DNA from: Thermodesulfovibrionia bacterium
GTDB taxonomy: Bacteria > Nitrospirota > Thermodesulfovibrionia > UBA6902
NCBI GenBank assembly: GCA_947258735.1
Contig: CAMYJJ010000069.1
Span: forward strand, 1-12,179
Direction of reading: 5' to 3'
Length of the DNA stretch: 12,179 bases
Shown here: piece by piece, positions 5,537-12,179 of the stretch
How positions within the stretch are numbered: the stretch's first letter is position 1
Layout: every line of letters begins with the position of its first letter
The notes under the pieces: generated by a model
Told to the model about the DNA's origin: nothing
Database searches by the model: none
Seen by the model: only the letters and a program-made list of their open reading frames with translations
Translations under genes and position numbers: made by a program

Positions 5537-6187
5537 ATGATAAGGCTGATTATTTTAATGATAGTAATGATGCTGCCGGGTAATGTGAATGGCCAGGAAA
5601 ATGCTGTCCATGAAGAACCGGATGCAGTGATAGAGAGAAAATGTCATAATTTTGCCGATGAAACGTGGTCGCAGGTAACTCAGACCTGTCGTGTATGTCA
5701 TGTGCTTCACAGTGAGAAGGAGGCAATGAAGCGCTATGTGGACGGATTATTCTGGAGCCGGAATATAGGATCAATAGCGTATAACATGTATCATTCATCC
5801 TGGGGGGCCTCCCTTGCCAGGGTGCGCGATGTAAGCTTTACTTCACGCACTACCGGCAGACAGGGTAACCTGCCGGACGGCATATCCAAGCTATGTCTCA
5901 GCTGTCATGATGGTCTGATCGCTCCTGATGTATTTACGCTGCACCATTTTGTATCGGTTGAATACGACCCTGCTAAAACATCACTGAGAGAACCTGAAGA
6001 AACGGCATTAGGGTTCAGCGGGACCATCGCAGACGTCCTTGACGGCGGCGTGGTGCAGTGCTCAAGTTGTCATGATGTTCATGGGGAAGAGGCCATAGAA
6101 GACACCCGTCTTTTAAGGGCTGAACCGTCAAAAATATGCACCATCTGCCATCGAATGAAAGTGGACCGTGTTAAGGCAGATGGGTAA
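5537..6187 (+). CDS. Exported tetraheme c-type cytochrome (tandem paralogue)
   Basis: I place the start at the ATG at 5537, preceded by AAAGGTGA, rather than at the in-frame GTG at 5531 that lies inside this ribosome binding site. This gives 216 residues and starts 12 bases after the upstream stop. The signal peptide is MIRLIILMIVMMLPGNVNG. Heme motifs CRVCH (51-55), CLSCH (120-124), CSSCH (175-179) and CTICH (201-205) align almost one to one with those of the upstream gene. So do the extra histidines H37, H58, H136/H137 and H182. By eye about half of aligned residues are identical, so the pair arose by tandem duplication and has since diverged. Both copies keep all heme and candidate ligand positions, which implies both are functional. 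Confidence 0.9.
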   Translation: MIRLIILMIVMMLPGNVNGQENAVHEEPDAVIERKCHNFADETWSQVTQTCRVCHVLHSEKEAMKRYVDGLFWSRNIGSIAYNMYHSSWGASLARVRDVSFTSRTTGRQGNLPDGISKLCLSCHDGLIAPDVFTLHHFVSVEYDPAKTSLREPEETALGFSGTIADVLDGGVVQCSSCHDVHGEEAIEDTRLLRAEPSKICTICHRMKVDRVKADG

Positions 6188-6189
6188 CA

Positions 6190-6261
6190 ATGAATATGGA
6201 GATCAGACAGATTGAGTTTATTATATTATTAACCCTCAAATCATGTAAGAAAGCGTTATGA
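6190..6261 (+). CDS. Possible 23-residue small ORF overlapping the lipoprotein start
   Basis: An ATG two bases after the preceding stop opens a short frame, beginning MNMEIRQIEFIILLTLKSC. It ends at a TGA sharing the ATGA overlap with the start codon of the next gene. This could be a translational coupling leader that delivers ribosomes to the lipoprotein start, which has a poor ribosome binding site of its own. No Shine-Dalgarno of quality precedes the small ORF, and a frame this short can occur by chance. Confidence 0.2.
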   Translation: MNMEIRQIEFIILLTLKSCKKAL

Positions 6262-7379
6262 AAAAAGCGATTCTCGTAGGTTTGACTGCATTGATCCTTT
6301 ACGGATGTGCCTCATTGGAAAAACAGACTGATGCAGGATCCGGGCTGGACCAGCAGTCGGGAGACGTGTTGTCCCAATCAAAAAAAGGAGGAGTAACATC
6401 AGTATTTTATCCTGAACTTCCAGAGACACCAAGGCTTCAGTTTCTGGCAACCATTACCATGCAGGATGCCAGACATGTCAAAACATTTCCGCTTAAGGAA
6501 TCCAGGCATTTCAAATCAATAAAAAGGCCATATGATATCGGCGCAAGCAAGGGAAAGATATATGTATCTGACAGGTCTTTCAAGAAAATTGCTGTAGTTG
6601 ATCTGGATAAAAAAGAGCTGAGTTTTATTAACGGTGACTATAAGTCAGCGGGCATGTGGGTTACAGAGGACGGTTATATATATGTGGCTGATTTTGAGAA
6701 TAAACAGATTGTAGTCTTTGATGATAATGATAAGCTCGTAAAAGTATATGCCTACAGGGACCAGTTTGATAAACCGCTCGATGTAGCAGTGTATAAAAAT
6801 AACATCTATATAGCTGATATGAATAAACACGAGATCATTGTTATTGATAAAGTCTCAGGTAAGACCATTCAGGTTATTGGCGGTGCCGGAACAGATGAAG
6901 GCAAGTTTTATAAACCGTCTCATGTGATCGTTGATAAACAGGGGAATCTTTATGTGAATGATTTCTTCAATTTCAGAATTCAGAAGCTGGCTCCGGACGG
7001 TACCTTCATAAAGAAATTTGGTTATGCCGGAGATACACTTGGTGCATTTGCACGGCCGAAGGGGCTGGACCTTGATCAGGCAGGACACCTGTATGTCGTT
7101 GATGCTGCATTTGAGAATGTTCAGATATTTGATGATGAGACCACGGACCTGCTGCTTTTTTTCGGCGGTTTCGGCATTGATGACGGGCAGATGTATCTGC
7201 CGAGTCCTGTACTGGTTGACTATAGCAATGTGGAATATTTCAGGTCGTATGCAGACAGGGACTTTGATATTGAATATCTTGTTTATGTAGGCAATACGCT
7301 TGGGCCATTAACGCTGAATGTCTATGGATTTGGAGAGTGGAAGGGTCCTCCCCCTTCAGAAATAAAAGAAACTCCTTGA
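6258..7379 (+). CDS. Lipoprotein with six-bladed NHL-type beta-propeller
   Basis: This 373-residue protein has a lipoprotein signal peptide (MKKAILVGLTALILYGC, lipidated Cys17, followed by Ala-Ser, which does not signal inner-membrane retention). A linker follows, then about six propeller repeats. Each ends in an hY(V/I)xD-type strand: KIYVSD (100-105), YIYVAD (140-145), NIYIAD (182-187), NLYVND (230-235), HLYVVD (277-282), and a last blade in 320-356. Such NHL propellers are binding or scaffold modules without a fixed catalytic activity. It contains no heme motif. In Geobacter, from memory, an NHL-repeat gene sits beside omcS/omcT, so association with secreted multiheme cytochromes has precedent. 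A role in assembling or anchoring the neighbouring cytochromes at the outer membrane is inference. Confidence 0.88.
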   Translation: MKKAILVGLTALILYGCASLEKQTDAGSGLDQQSGDVLSQSKKGGVTSVFYPELPETPRLQFLATITMQDARHVKTFPLKESRHFKSIKRPYDIGASKGKIYVSDRSFKKIAVVDLDKKELSFINGDYKSAGMWVTEDGYIYVADFENKQIVVFDDNDKLVKVYAYRDQFDKPLDVAVYKNNIYIADMNKHEIIVIDKVSGKTIQVIGGAGTDEGKFYKPSHVIVDKQGNLYVNDFFNFRIQKLAPDGTFIKKFGYAGDTLGAFARPKGLDLDQAGHLYVVDAAFENVQIFDDETTDLLLFFGGFGIDDGQMYLPSPVLVDYSNVEYFRSYADRDFDIEYLVYVGNTLGPLTLNVYGFGEWKGPPPSEIKETP

Positions 7380-7395
7380 AAAGAAAAAGGAAAGT

Positions 7396-9105
7396 ATGAC
7401 GGTAACTATAAGGTTGCATGTAAAGATGTTGAAACGGCTGATAAAAGATACGGTATCTGAGCTTATCCTCTTTGCCATGTTCTTTTCTCTGGTAATGATT
7501 CCAACTATTTCATCGGCCAGTGACAAGAAAACGATGAAAAAAACATCAGAGGTCGGGAGGCAGGAGTATATTATGCTGGCGCAGGCAGATGGTGCTGACG
7601 ATGAAGATGAGGAAGACGAAGAGGATGAAGACGAGGATGACGATGAGGATGAGGATGAGGATGAGGAAGAGGACGAGGATGACGACGAGGATGACGAAGA
7701 GGATGAAGACGAGGACGAGGATGAAGAGATAGAAGTGGACTGCACGTGCGTTGATGATGAGCTTGAATGCGCGGATGACGAAGCAGAGGAGGAGGCGGAG
7801 GAATATGAATGTGAGTGCGACGAGGATGGCGAAGTTGTATGTGAAGGCGGGGGGGAAGAGGAAAATGTACTGGGAAATGAGCTGTATGATGCATATTGTG
7901 CCCGTTGTCACGGGTTTGACGGTGACGGCAAGGGCGATGCAAGCAATTTTACGAACCCAAAACCCAGGGATTTCACGTCAGGCATGTATAAGTTTCGCTC
8001 TACTCCTTCAGGGGACCCCCCTGTTGAAGATGATATTATAAGGATTATTCTGAAAGGCGTTCCAGGCACCTCAATGTTTGGATGGGAAGGCAAATTCAGT
8101 GAAGAAGATCTGGATGCTTTAGTTGAATATCTGATGGAGTTTGAACCTGAAACATTTGAAATCGAAACAGAATCGATTGAGATCGGAGATCCTCCGCCTG
8201 TGACAGATGAACTGATAAAGGTCGGTATAGAAGTGTTTGAAAAGGCGAAATGCTGGGAGTGCCATGGCAAATATGGCAGGGGGGATGGTGAGAAAGGCTG
8301 GCAGCCCAACTTTAAGGATGACTGGGGTGATAAAATCTGGCCTACGAACCTTGCACATCCATGGGAACTCAGAAATGGAGCAAGTCTTGCGGACCTGTTC
8401 AGGTCGATTTCTACGGGCCTTGATGGAACGCCCATGCCTTCCTTTGCTGACTCGTATTCTGCTGAGCAGAGATGGGGGCTGTCATATTATTTAAAGTCAC
8501 TTCAGGTAGAACGTAAATTCGGCAGTACGGTAGTTATGTATGAAACAGGTAAGCTGCCCGCCTCAACAGATGATCCCTTATGGAATGAGGCTGATTATAT
8601 TGATCTGCAAATAGAAGGAAAAAAGGTGTTCGGCATTCCCTTTGTATCCATGATAACGAATATAAGGGTGAGAGGCTATTACACGAAGTCTCAATTCTCA
8701 ATAATGCTTGAATGGATGGATAAAAAACCGGACAAAGGTGATGATGGCCTCCCTCCGGACGCCATTAGTATGCAGTTGCCCGTAGTTACAAATCTCATTA
8801 ACATCTGGCACTGGCAATTTTCTGACAATAGTGTTGCTGAATACAATATGTCCGGACAGCAGATTAATGGAATGACCAAACAGGAAACAGCAGATGTACG
8901 GGTTCAATCGAGTTATACGGAGGGAATATATCGTCTTATGTTTACACGAAATTTAAGGACCGGGGATAGTAATGACGCAGTCTTTCGCATGAATAAACAT
9001 ATTCCCTTTTCCATTACCGCATATGATGGCAAGAACAATGAAAAAGGTCACAGGGGTGCAATGTCGTCAGTCCGCTATCTCATCATGAAAAAACAGAGGA
9101 GCTGA
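7396..9105 (+). CDS. Acidic-tract diheme cytochrome c fused to an ethylbenzene-dehydrogenase-gamma-like heme b domain
   Basis: This 569-residue exported protein starts at an ATG preceded by AAAAAGGAAAG. In order it has a signal peptide (core about 22-38) and 44 consecutive Asp/Glu residues (68-111). Two small cysteine modules follow, CTC-x6-C (116-125) and CEC-x7-C (139-149). Two class I cytochrome c domains come next. The first has CARCH (168-172) with Met227 in GTSMFGW; the second has CWECH (286-290) with Met347 in GTPMPSF. The C-terminal domain (about 385-569) has PLWNEADYIDLQI, ISMQLPV, INIWHWQF and IPFSITAYDG, matching the heme-b-binding gamma-subunit family of ethylbenzene dehydrogenase and related DMSO-reductase-family enzymes such as the NxrC group. 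No molybdopterin catalytic subunit is encoded nearby, so it probably serves as an electron carrier with both heme c and heme b. The whole architecture is unfamiliar to me. Confidence 0.85.
   Translation: MTVTIRLHVKMLKRLIKDTVSELILFAMFFSLVMIPTISSASDKKTMKKTSEVGRQEYIMLAQADGADDEDEEDEEDEDEDDDEDEDEDEEEDEDDDEDDEEDEDEDEDEEIEVDCTCVDDELECADDEAEEEAEEYECECDEDGEVVCEGGGEEENVLGNELYDAYCARCHGFDGDGKGDASNFTNPKPRDFTSGMYKFRSTPSGDPPVEDDIIRIILKGVPGTSMFGWEGKFSEEDLDALVEYLMEFEPETFEIETESIEIGDPPPVTDELIKVGIEVFEKAKCWECHGKYGRGDGEKGWQPNFKDDWGDKIWPTNLAHPWELRNGASLADLFRSISTGLDGTPMPSFADSYSAEQRWGLSYYLKSLQVERKFGSTVVMYETGKLPASTDDPLWNEADYIDLQIEGKKVFGIPFVSMITNIRVRGYYTKSQFSIMLEWMDKKPDKGDDGLPPDAISMQLPVVTNLINIWHWQFSDNSVAEYNMSGQQINGMTKQETADVRVQSSYTEGIYRLMFTRNLRTGDSNDAVFRMNKHIPFSITAYDGKNNEKGHRGAMSSVRYLIMKKQRS
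7597..7728. repeat. GAN-codon low-complexity tract encoding an uninterrupted acidic run
   Basis: The plus strand is 44 successive GAY/GAR codons, largely GAGGAT and GACGAG dipeptide units. It encodes only Asp and Glu in the frame of the cytochrome gene. The opposite strand reads as poly-Ser in one frame, which is a shadow and not a gene. Such tracts are prone to length change by slippage, here in multiples of three or six bases without loss of frame. Confidence 0.95.
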
Positions 9106-9182
9106 TGAGTACTGTTATGTATTCAGCAATAATTTTGGAAACCATTATTAACTTAGTAATAACAAAATAAAGGGTGATCAAC

Positions 9183-9992
9183 ATGAAAAGAACTAGGGTT
9201 GTATCCGTGATCGGTGTAGTTGTTATTTTGTTTATTGCGTTTGCATTGGAAGACTCGTACGGTATCAGGGAGAAAAGAACTACGCACCATGAGTATGCAA
9301 ACGTCGTAATTAATAACGTCTCTGAGAAAAATAATATCGCGCCTGTGGTTTTTAATCACTGGCTGCACAGGGCACAGTATTCCTGCAGGGTATGTCATGT
9401 GGACCTGAAATTTGCATTGAAAGCAAATGGGTCCGGCATTACCGAAGGGGCGAATAATAAAGGTCAGTTCTGCGGAGCATGCCACAACGGTAAAGATGCA
9501 TTTGGCCCGGAAGACAAAGGGATATCTCCCGGCAAATCAAAGAAAAACTGTGACCGATGTCATTCCTATGGAAAAAAGGTGAAATTTGATAAACATTTCT
9601 ATGAATACACAAAAGATCTGCCAAGGGCTCGATTTGGCAACGGTGTCAACTGGATGAAGGCAGAAGAGGATAACATGCTGAGCCTGAAAGATGAGATAAA
9701 GGGTATCTCAGAAAAAAGGGCAGCAGTAGAGATTCCTGCTGATTCTGAATTACTGCCCAAAGAGCAGGCAATGCCTCATATACTGTTTTCTCATAAGAAA
9801 CATGCCGTATGGAACGGGTGCGAATTATGTCATCCATCCCCCTTTGAAGAGAAGGCAGGTAAAACAAGGTTTACAATGGAGCAGATTTTTGGCGGGAAAT
9901 ACTGCGGGACATGTCATGGAAAAGTTTCATTTCCCACCCTGGACTGTCAGCGGTGCCATGTGAAGCCCACTATTGTTAAGGAGGTGAATTGA
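9183..9992 (+). CDS. Hexaheme c-type cytochrome with two c7-type triheme domains (first of a tandem pair)
   Basis: The start is the ATG at 9183, preceded by AGGGTGATC; an in-frame GTG at 9174 falls inside that ribosome binding site. The protein is 269 residues with an N-terminal hydrophobic segment (8-21) that is either a signal peptide (possible cut AFA/LED) or an anchor. Heme sites CRVCH (68-72), CGACH (97-101) and CDRCH (123-127) form the first domain. CELCH (213-217), CGTCH (241-245) and CQRCH (255-259) form the second. Each domain opens with an FxHxxH element (FNHWLH, FSHKKH) that supplies probable distal ligands, as in c7-type triheme modules found in multiheme wire-like cytochromes. 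It should act as an electron relay outside the cytoplasm. It is separated by 77 bases from the fusion gene, with no terminator seen between them. Confidence 0.9.
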   Translation: MKRTRVVSVIGVVVILFIAFALEDSYGIREKRTTHHEYANVVINNVSEKNNIAPVVFNHWLHRAQYSCRVCHVDLKFALKANGSGITEGANNKGQFCGACHNGKDAFGPEDKGISPGKSKKNCDRCHSYGKKVKFDKHFYEYTKDLPRARFGNGVNWMKAEEDNMLSLKDEIKGISEKRAAVEIPADSELLPKEQAMPHILFSHKKHAVWNGCELCHPSPFEEKAGKTRFTMEQIFGGKYCGTCHGKVSFPTLDCQRCHVKPTIVKEVN

Positions 9993-10777
9993 TGAAAAAG
10001 ATACTATACATAAGTTTAGTTCTCCTGTTCATTGGTGCAGTTTCGGTTATGGCCCAGACTTCAGTGTGGTGGAAACTTCCGGAGCTGCCCACTCCCGAGC
10101 GTTATGGAAATATACTCATAGACCGGGGTTCAACAGAGGCAGGAGTTAAGCCGGTTACGTTTTCTCACTGGAGCCACCGTGTGAAATATAACTGCAGGGT
10201 CTGTCACTTTGAGCTTGAGTTTAACATGATGGTCAATACGACCTTTATCACTGAAGAGCAGAACAAATACGGCAGGTACTGCGGTGCATGCCATGACGGT
10301 AAGATCGCATTTGGACATACGAAAGATAACTGCGAAAAATGCCATAACGGAAATATAGACTTCGGTAAGGAGAAATTTCCGGAGCTGGCCAGCCTGCCCC
10401 GTGCTGTGTATGGTAATGAGGTTGACTGGGTCAAGGCATATAATGAAGAGCATATTAAACCGGTCAATTTTGTACTTGAGGATGAAGCGCCGATTCAATT
10501 TGACAGAGACGTGATTATTGAATCTCCCTGGGCCGGGATATCTCCTGTTATATTTCCACATCAGACACACGGCAACTGGCTTGACTGCTCCAACTGCCAT
10601 CCGGACATTTTCAATATCAAACAATATGCGACGGATAATTTATCGATGGAGAATATACTCAACTATCAGTTCTGCGGGGTCTGTCACGGCAGGGTTGCCT
10701 TTCCCCCCAATGATAATTGTAAGAGGTGTCATCCAAAAATGAAGCATCCCGGAAAGGCACTGCAGAAGGCGCATTGA
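9992..10777 (+). CDS. Hexaheme c-type cytochrome (tandem paralogue)
   Basis: The start is the ATG at 9992, which overlaps the preceding TGA by one base (TGATG) and has a textbook AAGGAGGTGA upstream, so translation is coupled to the first hexaheme gene. The protein is 261 residues with signal peptide MKKILYISLVLLFIGAVSVMA. Heme motifs are CRVCH (68-72), CGACH (97-101), CEKCH (114-118), CSNCH (199-203), CGVCH (228-232) and CKRCH (243-247). The first two sit at the same residue numbers as in its neighbour. FSHWSH and FPHQTH open the two triheme domains, and the interdomain segment LPRAVYGNEVDWVKA parallels LPRARFGNGVNWMKA of the upstream gene. The pair is a duplication with a shorter linker in the first domain of this copy. 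It is the last gene of the cluster, and no clear terminator follows. Confidence 0.9.
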   Translation: MKKILYISLVLLFIGAVSVMAQTSVWWKLPELPTPERYGNILIDRGSTEAGVKPVTFSHWSHRVKYNCRVCHFELEFNMMVNTTFITEEQNKYGRYCGACHDGKIAFGHTKDNCEKCHNGNIDFGKEKFPELASLPRAVYGNEVDWVKAYNEEHIKPVNFVLEDEAPIQFDRDVIIESPWAGISPVIFPHQTHGNWLDCSNCHPDIFNIKQYATDNLSMENILNYQFCGVCHGRVAFPPNDNCKRCHPKMKHPGKALQKAH

Positions 10778-10897
10778 TATTAACCTGCCATGAGGAAACG
10801 GAAACGCGTGAATCCGGTGCAGGAACATATGGAATAATTCCTGTCACATTGATAGTGATGCTGTACAAATAGAGAAATATTTAAATGGAATGGAGTG

Positions 10898-11329
10898 TTA
10901 TTTACCGGCCTCTACAGTATTTCTATAGACGCGGAACAGATCCCGGGCTGATTGCAGGCTTTTTTCTCCACTCTTCCGGTAGTCCAGGGATTGACTCATT
11001 GAGTATGCCCTGTAGTGAAAATTTGCAGCCTGGAGTTTTGTAACGATTTTTTTTTGCTGACCTTCAGGCCAGGAATGAACCGTGCCGGATGACCGGGCTT
11101 CGTATTTTTTAAGAGTGGCGCTGACTCTATTGAACCTGTCCTGAACGATGGGGTTATTTAATTGCTTGAATGTGCTGTCCCTGGCTTCATCCTCCAGTGA
11201 ATTGAGTGCGTTCAGCAGATTTTCCGTTATTTTTATAAAGCCTTCAGGCGGAAGGGGTTCTGCGGTATACCCGGCTGTTGGACAGGAAATTAAAAACAGT
11301 AATATTAGCAATACAATAGCACGATTCAT
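10898..11329 (-). CDS. Hypothetical exported protein, possibly a lipoprotein
   Basis: I place the start at the ATG at 11329, preceded by AAAGAGGT, giving 143 residues; an in-frame upstream extension to 11365 lacks a ribosome binding site. The N-terminus MNRAIVLLILLFLISCPTAG has a lipobox-like LISC, so Cys16 may be lipidated. A signal peptidase I site (GYTA/EP) is an alternative. The rest appears mainly alpha-helical and charged (for example ITENLLNALNSLEDEARDS and RFNRVSATLKKYEARSSG), with no heme motif or transmembrane segment. I do not recognise the family. It converges on the cytochrome cluster across a 120-bp gap and is divergent from the membrane protein at 11464, so no functional link is evident. 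Confidence 0.65.
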   Translation of the reverse strand: MNRAIVLLILLFLISCPTAGYTAEPLPPEGFIKITENLLNALNSLEDEARDSTFKQLNNPIVQDRFNRVSATLKKYEARSSGTVHSWPEGQQKKIVTKLQAANFHYRAYSMSQSLDYRKSGEKSLQSARDLFRVYRNTVEAGK

Positions 11330-11463
11330 GAGGACCTCTTTATCGGTACATTTAATGCTCTGCAAAAAGCAGAATCCAGACGTCTCGTTTTATATTTTAT
11401 TCGACACAATTTGAATAAATCTTTAACTGTACATGCATTGTTCATGACATATGGAGGTAATGA

Positions 11464-11832
11464 ATGAGGAGAAATTTACGCAGGTATCAACAGGCAGCTT
11501 ATACATATCTGGGAATAGGCGTTGTCATTGTTCTCCTGACGATAGTGTACATTCCTGAAGCCCATTACAGGTCGGGAATAATTCCATTGCTCGGCGGCAT
11601 AGCGGTACTGCTTGTGTTTACATATTTTATTTACAGGGGCGTGAGGTGGCTTGCGCTTGTCTTATGTGTGCTTGCCCTTGCCCGTTCCTGCTGGTGGGTA
11701 TACAGTTTTATAGCTTTTGCTGATGAAACGACCCGGTGGGTGTATATCATAAATGCCCTGCTTAATGTGGTTGTGGTATATATGCTGGCGAAAGCAGCAG
11801 CTGATAAAACAGAACCTGCACTTCAGCAATAA
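11464..11832 (+). CDS. Small four-helix integral membrane protein, function unknown
   Basis: This 122-residue frame opens with an ATG six bases after GGAGGT. After a basic N-terminus (MRRNLRRYQQ) four hydrophobic segments follow, at about 13-29, 38-57, 61-78 and 89-108, so it should sit in the inner membrane with both ends on the same side. There are no conserved catalytic motifs or heme sites, and one cysteine pair is buried in the third helix region (LVLCVLALARSCWW). I do not recognise the family; many bacteria have such small DUF-type membrane proteins. Confidence 0.7.
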   Translation: MRRNLRRYQQAAYTYLGIGVVIVLLTIVYIPEAHYRSGIIPLLGGIAVLLVFTYFIYRGVRWLALVLCVLALARSCWWVYSFIAFADETTRWVYIINALLNVVVVYMLAKAAADKTEPALQQ

Positions 11833-12179
11833 TTGCTTCCTTCAGTAGTGACCTATATTCAAAGTTATTGGGTATCAAGTGAATTCTTCTTTTTCAGAAA
11901 CGTCAAGAGTGGAGATTACCTATCAGAAGGTGCTGTTTCAGAAATCAAGCAAGAGCGATGATTTGCGATAGAAAGCTGCAATGATGAAAGTCATCAACGG
12001 GCATTAACAATCCTCTATTTGGGACATGAGCCTAATCTGAAGAGTTTATCTAAGTATCAACGATCCTCAACAAAGCTGATTTTTCAAGATATATCAGATT
12101 TATCAATGAAGTAGGGTGCGGCTGGATTCCATTAATAATTCGCTTGAATATTGTTTTTTGAAGTTGCCCGGATTCTGTT
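11833..12179. other. Intergenic stretch with no recognisable gene
   Basis: Frames here are short and interrupted by stops, and no RNA or strong hairpin is apparent. It contains a third copy of TTGGGACA (12019-12026), like those at 4622 and 4690. A regulatory region for a gene beyond the window, or decayed coding sequence, are both possible. Confidence 0.4.

Noticed and set aside
7356..7745. Minus-strand frame encoding a long poly-serine protein
   Set aside because: It is the exact complement of the GAN-codon acidic tract of the cytochrome fusion gene. The plus-strand frame has a signal peptide, heme motifs and a ribosome binding site; the poly-Ser frame has none.
10778..10897. Bidirectional terminator between the last hexaheme gene and the convergent hypothetical gene
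   Set aside because: Only weak inverted repeats (for example CCTGC/GCAGG and GGAAT/ATTCC) are present, with no T-run after a stable stem.
11930..12110. Possible decayed Fis-type helix-turn-helix coding remnant (a KAAMMKVI-like frame after SEIKQERDDL)
   Set aside because: The similarity is too short, contains stops and needs frameshifts; chance is a sufficient explanation.

Overview
The window looks like chromosomal DNA from a Gram-negative, cytochrome-rich bacterium. A TonB-dependent receptor and a probable outer-membrane lipoprotein imply an outer membrane. Five multiheme c-type cytochrome genes with 22 CxxCH motifs in total imply an anaerobic or facultative respirer. The style (many doubled-CxxCH proteins, short period-7 and period-9 intergenic repeats, palindromic repeats, medium GC) recalls Nitrospirota or Desulfobacterota. 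That placement is an impression, not a demonstration.

Left third (about 1-4450, all minus strand): a corrinoid uptake locus read right to left. A promoter candidate (4418-4448) precedes a cobalamin riboswitch (4224-4403) and an intrinsic terminator (4138-4163) that abuts the start of btuF. Then come btuF, btuC and btuD. After about 600 bp of repeat-rich DNA containing a second, repeat-expanded cobalamin riboswitch (1041-1275) comes a btuB-like TonB receptor, which is cut by the window edge. Together these encode outer-membrane receptor, periplasmic binding protein, inner-membrane permease and ATPase, so the locus is a nearly complete vitamin B12 importer with two riboswitch control points. 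Low-complexity repeats have invaded it: period-7 tracts lie in the btuB riboswitch arm and in the btuF signal-peptide region, and a period-9 tract lies between btuF and btuC.

Middle (4449-4903): an AT-rich divergent intergenic region with no gene seen.

Right-centre (4904-10777, all plus strand): a six-gene electron-transfer cluster. It holds two tandem tetraheme cytochromes, a six-bladed NHL-type propeller lipoprotein, an unusual fusion protein (44 consecutive acidic residues, two small CxC cysteine modules, two class I cytochrome c domains and a C-terminal ethylbenzene-dehydrogenase-gamma-like heme b domain), and two tandem hexaheme proteins built from c7-type triheme domains. The short spacings and shared strand suggest one operon. 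Extracellular or periplasm-to-surface electron transfer, possibly involving polymeric cytochromes, is the most natural hypothesis. It is inferred from composition and context; no terminal enzyme or outer-membrane porin is visible here.

Right end (10778-12179): a small exported or lipoprotein-like hypothetical protein on the minus strand, a small four-helix membrane protein on the plus strand, and 347 bp without a recognisable gene.
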